Source: Clostridiaceae bacterium | GTDB lineage: Bacteria; Bacillota; Clostridia; Lachnospirales; Lachnospiraceae | Direction of reading: 5' to 3' | NCBI GenBank assembly: GCA_910574345.1 | Contig: CAJSZV010000003.1 | Location: forward strand, 124,001-188,000 | Length of the DNA: 64,000 bases | Shown here: piece by piece, positions 24,383 through 31,652 of the stretch | How positions within the stretch are numbered: the stretch's first letter is position 1 | How the letters are laid out: the number at the start of each line of letters is the position of its first letter | The notes under the pieces: generated by a model | What the model was told of the DNA's origin: nothing | The model's input: only the letters and a program-made list of their open reading frames with translations | Database searches by the model: none | Position numbers and translations under genes: made by a program

Positions 24383-25015
24383 ATGAAGATTTTAGCACAT
24401 AGGGGCTGTTGGGGCAAGGAGGTAAGCTGCAATTCGCCTGAAGCCATAAGGGCTGCCATAGAGCAAGGATATGGTTTTGAATCAGATGTCAGGGATTATA
24501 TGGAGAAAATGGTTATTTCTCATAATATTGCAGATGCATCATGTCAGGATGCAGAGGAAGTATTCAGATGGCTACATGAGTTCGGTGATAAGTGTTGTTT
24601 TGCCATTAATATTAAAGCAGACGGGCTGAAGGATATCCTAAAAGAATATATTGGGAAGTATAAGATTTCAAATTATTTTCTTTTTGATATGTCGGTTCCT
24701 CAGATGGTTGAATTCCGAGACGCAGGACTGAGATTCTATACGCGTCAGAGTGAGGTTGAGCCGTTCCCCAATATGTATGACTATGCCGCTGGGATTTGGA
24801 TCGACGGATTCTGGTCAATGCAATGGATTACGGAAGGGCTTTTGGGGCAGCACATTGCAAACGGAAAAGAGGTCTGCCTGGTTTCCCCAGAGCTGCACGG
24901 AAATCCGTACGAAGCATTTTGGAAGGATATCAAAAAGTGGAGTTTGGATACATCAAAAATGTCTCTATGTACAGATTATCCAGACAAGGCAAAGGAGTAC
25001 TTCTATGGGGAATAA
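24383..25015 (+). CDS. Glycerophosphodiester phosphodiesterase-like protein
   Basis: 210 residues. The N terminus ILAHRGCWG and ESDVRDYMEKMVISHN match the HR...E-D...H pattern of the GDPD TIM-barrel family (catalytic His near residue 6 and 45). The barrel is shorter than the usual ~240-250 residues. In this setting it might hydrolyse a phosphodiester intermediate or act as a carbohydrate-modifying enzyme; in several clostridial loci GDPD-like proteins accompany nucleotidyltransferases and HAD enzymes. It overlaps the next gene by 11 bases. ATG 24383 is favoured over GTG 24371. Confidence 0.72.
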   Translation: MKILAHRGCWGKEVSCNSPEAIRAAIEQGYGFESDVRDYMEKMVISHNIADASCQDAEEVFRWLHEFGDKCCFAINIKADGLKDILKEYIGKYKISNYFLFDMSVPQMVEFRDAGLRFYTRQSEVEPFPNMYDYAAGIWIDGFWSMQWITEGLLGQHIANGKEVCLVSPELHGNPYEAFWKDIKKWSLDTSKMSLCTDYPDKAKEYFYGE

Positions 25016-25637
25016 AATAAAAGGGGTCCTTTTCGATATGGATGGGGTTCTTATTGATGCGAAGGACTGGCATTATGAGGCATTAAACAAGGCTCTTGGT
25101 TTATTCGGTATAGAGATTAGCAGGTACGACCATCTCAATACATTTGACGGTTTGCCAACTAAAGTAAAACTGGAAATGCTGAGCAAAAGATATTATCTGC
25201 CACAGGAACTGCATTCGTTTATTAATGAGATGAAACAATCCTATACAGCAGAGCTGATTCATTTAAAATGTCATCCAGTCTTTAATCATGAGTATGCGCT
25301 TTCGAAACTTCACCATAACGGTTATAAAATTGCAGTATGTTCAAATTCTATAAGGAAGACGATAGAACTTATGATGGAAAAGGCGGATCTCTTACAATAT
25401 CTTGATCTGATTGTATCCAATGAAGATGTAACCAAAGCAAAACCGGATCCCGAGATGTATCAAAAGGCTATTAAAAGATTTGGATTCGCACCAAAAGAGT
25501 GCATTGTCGTGGAAGATAATCCAAATGGGATACAGGCTGGATTGGCATCAGGTGCTTTTGTTCTTGAAGTTGCTACTATATATGATGTGAATTATGAAAA
25601 TATTATAAGAAAAGTACAGGAGGTAGAAGGTGATTAA
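25005..25637 (+). CDS. HAD-family phosphatase (beta-phosphoglucomutase-like)
   Basis: 210 residues. HAD motif I is FDMDGVLIDA near residue 10, motif II is the Ser in AVCSNSIR near 107, the motif III Lys lies in AKPDPEMY, and motif IV is VVEDNPNGIQAG near 170. The cap is of the small helical C1 type found in sugar-phosphate phosphatases and phosphoglucomutases. Probably dephosphorylates or isomerises a sugar or polyol phosphate for the glycan. ATG 25005 has AAAGGAG upstream and overlaps the GDPD-like gene, so expression is coupled. Confidence 0.88.
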   Translation: MGNKIKGVLFDMDGVLIDAKDWHYEALNKALGLFGIEISRYDHLNTFDGLPTKVKLEMLSKRYYLPQELHSFINEMKQSYTAELIHLKCHPVFNHEYALSKLHHNGYKIAVCSNSIRKTIELMMEKADLLQYLDLIVSNEDVTKAKPDPEMYQKAIKRFGFAPKECIVVEDNPNGIQAGLASGAFVLEVATIYDVNYENIIRKVQEVEGD

Positions 25638-26346
25638 CATATTAATACCTGCTATGGGGACATCTACTTTTTATAAAGATAGTTATTTTCCAAAACCTCT
25701 GTATGAAATTAATGGGAAAACCATGTTGGAAATGGTTGTGGAGAATTATAAAGATTTAGACCTAAAGCAATACATATTTGTCTTTTCTGAGGAGGACTGT
25801 CTAAAGTTTCATCTGGATGCTTCGGCAAAGATTCTAACACAAACAAGTCAAGTGATAAAGTTGAGAAATCAGACTGCAGGAGCGCTTTGTACAAGCCTTA
25901 TAGCAGTAGATTATATCAATAATGATATGCCTTTAATTATTGCGAATAGTGACCAGATAATTACTGTAAATTATAGAGATGTGATAAGCTGGTTTGATAA
26001 AGCCAATGTTGATGCTGGAATCATTACATTTCCAAGTATCCATCCCAGATGGAGTTATGCGAGAAAAAAAGGTGATGAAATTGTAGAGGTTGCAGAAAAA
26101 AGACCTCTTTCTAAAGATGCGATTGCCGGATTTTATTATTTCAGAAAAGGATGCGATTTTATCATGGCGGCGAAAAAGGCTTTGATAAAAAGGAACCATC
26201 TGGACGGAAGATATTATATTTCATCATCTATTAATGAATTGATACTATCAGGTAAAAAGGTAGGGTATTTTGATATTGAAAAGGAGCAGTATAAATCATT
26301 TTATTCACCTGCAAAAGTTAAAGAATATGAGGAGAGTTTAAAATGA
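25630..26346 (+). CDS. Nucleotidyltransferase, GT-A-like
   Basis: 238 residues, starting at GTG 25630 with AGGAGGT just upstream and overlapping the HAD gene. The N terminus ILIPAMGTS replaces the usual glycine-rich G-x-G-x-R loop, FPKPLYEINGKTMLE carries the conserved Lys-Pro, and IIANSDQII near residue 100 is the acidic metal site in altered form (N-S-D). Resembles sugar nucleotidyltransferases. Paralogous in layout to the gene at 26673 in the same operon. Because the activating loop is unusual, it could be a catalytically altered member. Confidence 0.75.
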   Translation: MINILIPAMGTSTFYKDSYFPKPLYEINGKTMLEMVVENYKDLDLKQYIFVFSEEDCLKFHLDASAKILTQTSQVIKLRNQTAGALCTSLIAVDYINNDMPLIIANSDQIITVNYRDVISWFDKANVDAGIITFPSIHPRWSYARKKGDEIVEVAEKRPLSKDAIAGFYYFRKGCDFIMAAKKALIKRNHLDGRYYISSSINELILSGKKVGYFDIEKEQYKSFYSPAKVKEYEESLK

Positions 26347-26669
26347 AAAGTGCAAAGATAGGAGATATGAAAGGCGGCTGGTTTATTGGAAATTTTGAAC
26401 CATCTCTTTTTAAAACGAATGATTGCGAAGTGGCTGTAAAGGAATATAAGAGGGGTGACGAAGAAGCAAAGCATTATCATAAAATTGCTACTGAATATAC
26501 CCTAGTTGTAAAAGGAAGCGTACGGATGTTTGATGAGGTATATGGTGCAGGGGATATTATTGTGGTAGAGCCGGGAGATGCAACTGCATTTGAGGCACTG
26601 GAGGATACCGTGAATGTAGTGGTGAAAATTCCTGGTGCTAATAACGACAAATATCTTGTGGAGGATTAA
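26343..26669 (+). CDS. Small cupin-domain protein
   Basis: 108 residues, one beta-barrel cupin. HYHKIATEYTLVVKGSVRMF corresponds to cupin motif 1 with metal-binding His and Glu near residues 42-50, and GDIIVVEPGDATAFEAL to motif 2, in which the second His is missing. Cupins in glycan loci are often sugar epimerases or isomerases, but this one is short and incomplete in metal ligands, so it may be a binding or regulatory subunit. It overlaps the stop of the previous nucleotidyltransferase gene by four bases. Confidence 0.78.
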   Translation: MKSAKIGDMKGGWFIGNFEPSLFKTNDCEVAVKEYKRGDEEAKHYHKIATEYTLVVKGSVRMFDEVYGAGDIIVVEPGDATAFEALEDTVNVVVKIPGANNDKYLVED

Positions 26670-26672
26670 GGC

Positions 26673-27404
26673 ATGTTGAATATAGTGATACCAATGGCTG
26701 GAAGAGGAAATAGATTTGCGCAGGCGGGCTATGAAAGGCCAAAACCACTGATTGATGTATTCGGCCATCCAATGATTGAGTATGTAACAAGAAATATTAC
26801 CCCCAAATGTGATCATAAGTTTATTTATATCTGCCAAGAAGAGCATCTTGTTAAGTATGGGTTAGCAGATGAACTAAATAGGATGTCACCGGGGTGTAAA
26901 ATAGTAACAATTGATCATATTACTGAGGGGGCAGCATGTACAGTTCTTCTAGCTGAGAAATATATTGATAATAATGAGGGATTGATGATTGCGAACTCAG
27001 ACCAGTATGTGGATACGGATATTAATATGTACCTTAGTATGATGGGAGATATGGATGGTCTCATAATGACTATGCCAGCTGACGACCCGAAATGGAGTTA
27101 CATTAAATATGATGAGAATAATTTAGTAACAATGGTCAGAGAGAAGGAAGTGATCTCAGACGAGGCTACTGTAGGAATCTATAATTACAAGCATGGCAAA
27201 GATTTTGTGACATTTGCACACCAAATGATCAAAAAAAATATAAGAGTAAATAATGAGTTTTATGTTGCACCAGTATATAACGAAATGATTGATGCAGGAA
27301 AGAAAATTACTTACTGTGATGTTGGGACAAAGATGTATGGTCTCGGTATACCTGAGGATCTGAACTATTTTATGGATCAGGAGGTGAGCAAACAGATATT
27401 CTGA
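26673..27404 (+). CDS. Sugar nucleotidyltransferase-like protein
   Basis: 243 residues. The N terminus IVIPMAGRGNRFAQAGY holds the classic nucleotide-binding loop, followed by RPKPLIDVFGHPMIEYV with the conserved Lys-Pro. IANSDQYVDTD near residue 108 is the metal-binding acidic site. Closely parallels the protein at 25630 in order of motifs, but with an intact loop. Likely activates a sugar or polyol phosphate as an NDP derivative for locus 1. Confidence 0.82.
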   Translation: MLNIVIPMAGRGNRFAQAGYERPKPLIDVFGHPMIEYVTRNITPKCDHKFIYICQEEHLVKYGLADELNRMSPGCKIVTIDHITEGAACTVLLAEKYIDNNEGLMIANSDQYVDTDINMYLSMMGDMDGLIMTMPADDPKWSYIKYDENNLVTMVREKEVISDEATVGIYNYKHGKDFVTFAHQMIKKNIRVNNEFYVAPVYNEMIDAGKKITYCDVGTKMYGLGIPEDLNYFMDQEVSKQIF

Positions 27405-27433
27405 GTTGAGGGAATGATGAAAGGGAGAAAGAG

Positions 27434-28555
27434 ATGAAAGTTGAAAAATTTATAGAGATTGTCGGAGCAGATTTTTATACGGGAGTACCCGATTCCCAGC
27501 TTAAGCCGCTTTGCAACTACTTGATGGATACTTACGGAATCAATCCAAAGCACCATGTAATTGCAGCAAACGAAGGAAATTGTACGGCGCTGGCGGCGGG
27601 TTACCATCTGGCTACCGGGAAGACACCCGTTGTATATATGCAGAACAGTGGTGAGGGCAATATCATAAATCCGGTTGCAAGCCTTCTGAATGAGAAAGTG
27701 TATGGGATCCCCTGTATATTTATTATTGGATGGCGTGGGGAACCGGGTGTTCATGACGAGCCGCAGCATATTTACCAGGGTGAGATTACAATAAAGCTGT
27801 TGGAGGATATGGATATTAAATCGTTTATTGTAGGGAAAGATACGACGGACGACAAAGTGGAAGCCGTAATGGCAGAGTATCGGGAGCTGCTGGCCATGGG
27901 CAGAAATGTAGCGTTTGTTGTACGCAAAGGGGCTGTTTCCTATGATAGTAAGGTGACATATGAAAATGGGAATACTATGACCCGCGAAGAGGTAATCCGG
28001 CACATAGTGGAAGTGAGCGGTGAGGATCCCATAATATCCACAACCGGGAAAGCCAGTCGTGAATTATTTGAAATCAGGACTGCCAATGGCCAGAGCCATA
28101 AATACGATTTCCTCACAGTAGGTTCTATGGGACACAGCAGCAGCATTGCCCTGGGGGCGGCGCTCAGCAAGCCAGATACACGGATATGGTGTGTGGATGG
28201 AGATGGGGCTGTGCTTATGCATATGGGGGCCATGGCAGTGATTGGTGCAAATAAACCAGAGAATTTAATCCACGTAATAATCAATAATGGCGCCCATGAA
28301 ACCGTTGGGGGGATGCCGACGGTAGCTGGACAGATTGATCTGGCTGCGATTGCAAAAGGCTGTGGGTATCCATACGCAGTCAGTGTTGACAATTTTGATG
28401 ATCTGGATCAGGAACTGCAAGCGGCAAAAGGGAGAAGGGAATTAAGTATGATTGAGATAAAGTGTTCGATTGGTTCCAGGGATAATTTGGGAAGACCAAC
28501 AACCACAGCACTGGAAAATAAGCAGAGATTTATGGAGTATTTGCAAATGCTGTAA
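27434..28555 (+). CDS. Phosphonopyruvate decarboxylase
   Basis: Thiamine-diphosphate enzyme converting phosphonopyruvate to phosphonoacetaldehyde, which makes the PEP mutase step irreversible. 373 residues, normal length. FYTGVPDSQL opens the protein, the catalytic Glu is E47 in NEGNCTA, MQNSGEGN lies near residue 70, and VDGDGAVLMHMGAM near residue 253 is the GDG thiamine-diphosphate motif with the pairing Asn-Asn about 25 residues later. RBS GGGAGAAAG. It closes locus 1, about 7 kb downstream of its PEP mutase, and is a close paralogue of 50100-51221. Confidence 0.95.
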   Translation: MKVEKFIEIVGADFYTGVPDSQLKPLCNYLMDTYGINPKHHVIAANEGNCTALAAGYHLATGKTPVVYMQNSGEGNIINPVASLLNEKVYGIPCIFIIGWRGEPGVHDEPQHIYQGEITIKLLEDMDIKSFIVGKDTTDDKVEAVMAEYRELLAMGRNVAFVVRKGAVSYDSKVTYENGNTMTREEVIRHIVEVSGEDPIISTTGKASRELFEIRTANGQSHKYDFLTVGSMGHSSSIALGAALSKPDTRIWCVDGDGAVLMHMGAMAVIGANKPENLIHVIINNGAHETVGGMPTVAGQIDLAAIAKGCGYPYAVSVDNFDDLDQELQAAKGRRELSMIEIKCSIGSRDNLGRPTTTALENKQRFMEYLQML

Positions 28556-28589
28556 TTAGGAAACCTACAGTCTAAATAACAGAATTTTA

Positions 28590-28618
28590 TTGTCTGGAAA
28601 GAAGAAAGCAGTTATAAT
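28590..28618 (+). promoter_or_regulatory. Predicted promoter of the DUF523 gene
   Basis: TTGTCT at 28590-28595, 17-base spacer, TATAAT at 28613-28618. A GTCTCC / GGAGAC hairpin lies at 28637-28654 in the leader. Confidence 0.65.
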
Positions 28619-28695
28619 TAAAGCAGTTTCTTATATGTCTCCCATAAAGGAGACTCTGTAAACCTCCAAAAGGAATGGCGAAAGGAGAACTGCAA

Positions 28696-29121
28696 ATGGA
28701 ATACATACTAATCAGTGCCTGTCTGCTGGGCATCAATTGCCGATATGACGGGATTGGAAAAATGAATGAGAAAGCAAAAGCGCTTTTGGAGAGAAAGGAC
28801 ATAGTTCTGCTCCCCGTGTGCCCGGAACAGCTTGGAGGAATGGAGACGCCGCGGGAGCCGTCGGAGAGAAAGGGAGACGGGGTGTGGAACCGGAAGGGAG
28901 AAGATGTGACGGAGTATTACCGCAGAGGGGCGCAGGAGGTCTTGAAACTGGCCGGGCTGTATCAATGCAGTCAGGCGATTTTGAAGGAGCGCAGTCCTTC
29001 CTGCGGGAGCAAAAAGATCTATGACGGAAGCTTTAGCAGAACCTTGACAGACGGAGAGGGAGTGACAGCGGAGCTTCTGAGAAAATACGGAATCCGGGTT
29101 GTGGGGGAGAGCGAGATCTAA
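28696..29121 (+). CDS. DUF523 family protein
   Basis: 141 residues, the family's usual length. Conserved features are SACLLGINCRYDG at the N terminus, PVCPEQLGGM near residue 40, and SPSCGSKKIYDGSF near residue 100, with Cys residues that may bind metal or act chemically. Function is unknown in the family. ATG 28696 has AAAGGAG nine bases upstream. It is followed by a palindromic element at 29122-29153 rather than a standard terminator. Confidence 0.9.
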   Translation: MEYILISACLLGINCRYDGIGKMNEKAKALLERKDIVLLPVCPEQLGGMETPREPSERKGDGVWNRKGEDVTEYYRRGAQEVLKLAGLYQCSQAILKERSPSCGSKKIYDGSFSRTLTDGEGVTAELLRKYGIRVVGESEI

Positions 29122-29153
29122 GGCAGCAGTTTAAGAGATATCTGAACTGCTGC
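29122..29153 (+). repeat. Interspersed palindromic element, copy 2
   Basis: CAGCAGTT and AACTGCTG form a perfect eight-base stem. The left arm matches the palindrome at 4271-4302 almost base for base (GGCAGCAGTTTAA). No T run follows, so it is not a normal terminator. Confidence 0.6.
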
Positions 29154-29194
29154 GATCTAAAGAATGTAAATCCATGGAAGCTGCGGCTCATTGC

Positions 29195-29246
29195 TTGACA
29201 GTTCCTCAAAAACATGTTATCCTACATTTAGATAGACATCTAAATG
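29195..29246 (+). promoter_or_regulatory. sdpRI promoter with palindromic operator
   Basis: TTGACA at 29195-29200 and TATCCT at 29218-29223 (17-base spacer), followed by the perfect inverted repeat CATTTAGAT-AGAC-ATCTAAATG at 29225-29246 over the start site. This is the expected binding site for the ArsR-type repressor encoded next. Confidence 0.8.
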
Positions 29247-29276
29247 ATTCCAAAGCCAGGAAAGGATGGATAGGGG

Positions 29277-29552
29277 ATGAGGTTTCAAAAGACATTTAAG
29301 GCTCTGTCAGATCCCACTCGCAGGGGAATATTGAACATGCTCAAAGAAGGTCCTGCGGCAGCCGGGGAGATAGGGGAGCATTTTGCGGTGTCGGGGGCTA
29401 CGATTTCTCATCACTTGTCCATACTGAAAGACGCCGGGCTGATTTTAGATGACCGTCAGGGCAAGTATATCTATTATGAACTGAATATGTCAGTAGTGGA
29501 CGACTTAATCGGCTGGGTGACAGGACTGAAAGGAGAGCATCAGGATGAGTGA
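29277..29552 (+). CDS. sdpR: ArsR-family autorepressor (SdpR-like)
   Basis: 91-residue winged-helix regulator. The recognition helix region is FAVSGATISHHLSILKDAGLI and the wing DRQGKYIYYELN follows. No Cys pairs for metal sensing are present, matching the SdpR branch, in which the repressor is sequestered by the membrane protein SdpI when a toxic peptide is present. An operator-like palindrome overlaps its promoter, and sdpI follows with an eight-base overlap. Confidence 0.9.
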   Translation: MRFQKTFKALSDPTRRGILNMLKEGPAAAGEIGEHFAVSGATISHHLSILKDAGLILDDRQGKYIYYELNMSVVDDLIGWVTGLKGEHQDE

Positions 29553-30222
29553 TAAAAAGCAGAGTATGATCATGGGGAAAAAGCAGATAATGATCTGGAT
29601 GACATCGTTGCTGCCTGTGGCGCTGGCAGCGGCAGTGTATGGAAAGCTCCCGGACCGGATTCCCATGAACTGGGGATTTGGAGGGGAGGTGTCTTATGGA
29701 GCCAAAAGTGATATATGGATAATCGCAGGGATGGCCCCTTTGCTTGCAGGACTGTTTCAGATTCTTCCCTACATTGATCCGAAACGAAGGAATTATCGGA
29801 AGTTTTTGGAGGTATATCAGAGTTTTCAGCTGTTTATGCAGATCTTTATACTGGTTATGGTAGGAATTATATTGACAGAAAGCTTTCGGCCAGGGACCAT
29901 TGAAGTCAGTACCGTAGTTACGGCTATGTGCGGAGTCTTGTTTATGATGATCGGGAATATGGCTCCTAAGTTTCGCCAGAATTTTTTCTGCGGATTTCGA
30001 ACTCCCTGGGCTCTTGCCAATGAGACCGTATGGAATAAGACCCACAGACTTGGCGGCAAGCTTATGTTCGGAGCCGGAATTCTGGGGTTTTTAGGAGCAT
30101 TTTCCCCATGGGAGAAAATGAAATTTGTTATGCTTTTTGTGCCGTTAATGGCTGCTTCCATCATTCCCTATATAATGAGTTATGTGTGGTTTCGCCGTTT
30201 TTCCCAGGAAGAGTCACAATAG
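29545..30222 (+). CDS. sdpI: SdpI-family immunity/signal membrane protein
   Basis: 225 residues with six hydrophobic segments. The N-terminal DUF1648 part carries LPDRIPMNWGFGGEV, and the C-terminal SdpI part has FFCGFRTPWALANETVWNKTHRLGG, a family hallmark. In Bacillus subtilis SdpI protects against the SdpC toxin and captures SdpR. No sdpABC toxin genes are visible nearby, so this pair may defend against peptides from other cells. Confidence 0.92.
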   Translation: MSDKKQSMIMGKKQIMIWMTSLLPVALAAAVYGKLPDRIPMNWGFGGEVSYGAKSDIWIIAGMAPLLAGLFQILPYIDPKRRNYRKFLEVYQSFQLFMQIFILVMVGIILTESFRPGTIEVSTVVTAMCGVLFMMIGNMAPKFRQNFFCGFRTPWALANETVWNKTHRLGGKLMFGAGILGFLGAFSPWEKMKFVMLFVPLMAASIIPYIMSYVWFRRFSQEESQ

Positions 30223-30353
30223 AATGAACGCGTTCAAAGCCATGCTGTGTGATAGGGACGGGAAGGCAGCATATATGTCTCTGAGACAGATGTGTCAGAC
30301 CTGGAATAATAGAGAAGTTGAAAGAATATTCTGTTAAAAAACCAGGAATCAGT

Positions 30354-31553
30354 ATGGAAATATATGTGGTGCGTCCCGGTGATACAGTGGATCAGATTGC
30401 CAGGGAAGAAGGAGCGGATGTCAATTCCATAATTTCGATTAATCAGATCGAGTATCCTTACAGGCTTGCCGTCGGGCAAGCCTTATTGCTGCAGCGTATC
30501 CAGCCAAAGGCATCAGTGACGCCTTTGGCTGGATTTGACGGCAGGCAGCCTGATGTCTCGGAGACAGGGCCAGCAGGGAGAAGGGGGATCTTCAGAAGCG
30601 GTTACGCTTACCCCTTCATCTCTTCTCAGGTGCTGGAAGAGACCTTGCCTTTTCTCTCTGAGATGGCTGTATTTTCTTATGGGTTCACGGCGGAAGGAAA
30701 GTTGATACCGCCTTCTGCGGACGACGAGTGGATGATCCGGCAGGCAGGGAGATTCGCGGCTATGGCGACTCTCACATTGACGCCTTTAGGCGCTGACGGA
30801 AGATTCAATAACAGTCTGGTCAGTGCATTAGTGCGGCAGAAAGATGTGCAGCGCAGGCTGGTGGCCGCTCTTGCGGGAGTGATGCAGGAGAAAGGATACA
30901 GTGCTGTGAATATAGACTTTGAATATGTTCTAAGAGAGGACAGAGACGGATTCACCTCTTTTGTGGCTTATGCCGCCGAAGTACTGAATATGCTGGGCTA
31001 TGGGGTGTCTGTGGCACTGGCACCCAAGTATTCTGATGCTCAGCAGGGACTGCTCTATGAGGGGATGGACTACGGCGGCCTGGGGGCGGCGGCTAACTGG
31101 GTGGTGCTGATGACTTATGAGTGGGGGTATACATATGGCCCGCCTATGGCTGTAGCTCCTATAAACCAGGTCAAACGAGTTGTGGAATATGCTCTCACAA
31201 AAATCCGTGCAGATAAGATATGTCTTGGGGTTCCGAATTATGGATACGACTGGCCTCTTCCCTATGAGCGGGGCTTTACTGCAGCCAGAACCATGGGCAA
31301 TGTGGAGGCTGTGGAGCTGGCGGTTTTCTATGGAGTTCCCATTCTCTTTGACGAGACGGCGCAGTCGCCGTATTTCCGCTATTGGCACTATGGAATTCAG
31401 CACGAGGTGTGGTTTGAGGATGTGAGAAGCTGGAGAGAGAAATTTCGCCTGGTGGAGACCTATGGATTAAGGGGAATTGCCGTGTGGCAGATCATGCGCC
31501 TGTTTCGGGCGGGGTGGGTGCTTTTGGATTCTCTGTTTAGCCAAAAGTTGTGA
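30354..31553 (+). CDS. LysM plus glycoside hydrolase family 18 protein (SleL/YaaH-like)
   Basis: 399 residues. An N-terminal LysM repeat (about 1-46, IYVVRPGDTVDQIA...VGQALLL) binds peptidoglycan. A GH18 TIM barrel follows, with the catalytic D-x-E segment VNIDFEYV near residue 185 and a conserved VVLMTYEWG block near 250. Related proteins are spore-cortex N-acetylglucosaminidases used in germination, which fits a spore-forming clostridium. No signal peptide is visible, as in SleL. ATG 30354 is preferred; a TTG 36 bases upstream is possible. Confidence 0.88.
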   Translation: MEIYVVRPGDTVDQIAREEGADVNSIISINQIEYPYRLAVGQALLLQRIQPKASVTPLAGFDGRQPDVSETGPAGRRGIFRSGYAYPFISSQVLEETLPFLSEMAVFSYGFTAEGKLIPPSADDEWMIRQAGRFAAMATLTLTPLGADGRFNNSLVSALVRQKDVQRRLVAALAGVMQEKGYSAVNIDFEYVLREDRDGFTSFVAYAAEVLNMLGYGVSVALAPKYSDAQQGLLYEGMDYGGLGAAANWVVLMTYEWGYTYGPPMAVAPINQVKRVVEYALTKIRADKICLGVPNYGYDWPLPYERGFTAARTMGNVEAVELAVFYGVPILFDETAQSPYFRYWHYGIQHEVWFEDVRSWREKFRLVETYGLRGIAVWQIMRLFRAGWVLLDSLFSQKL

Positions 31554-31600
31554 AAAAACGGCGAATGGCATCAATAAAACGGCTCCTGTCATGTAAAGAC

Positions 31601-31630
31601 TTGACAAAGGGTAAACATCTCTTTTAAAAT
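31601..31630 (+). promoter_or_regulatory. Predicted promoter of the GH28 operon
   Basis: TTGACA at 31601-31606 and TAAAAT at 31625-31630 with an 18-base spacer. Confidence 0.65.
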
Positions 31631-31652
31631 CGGTAGCAGAGGAGGAAGTTTT

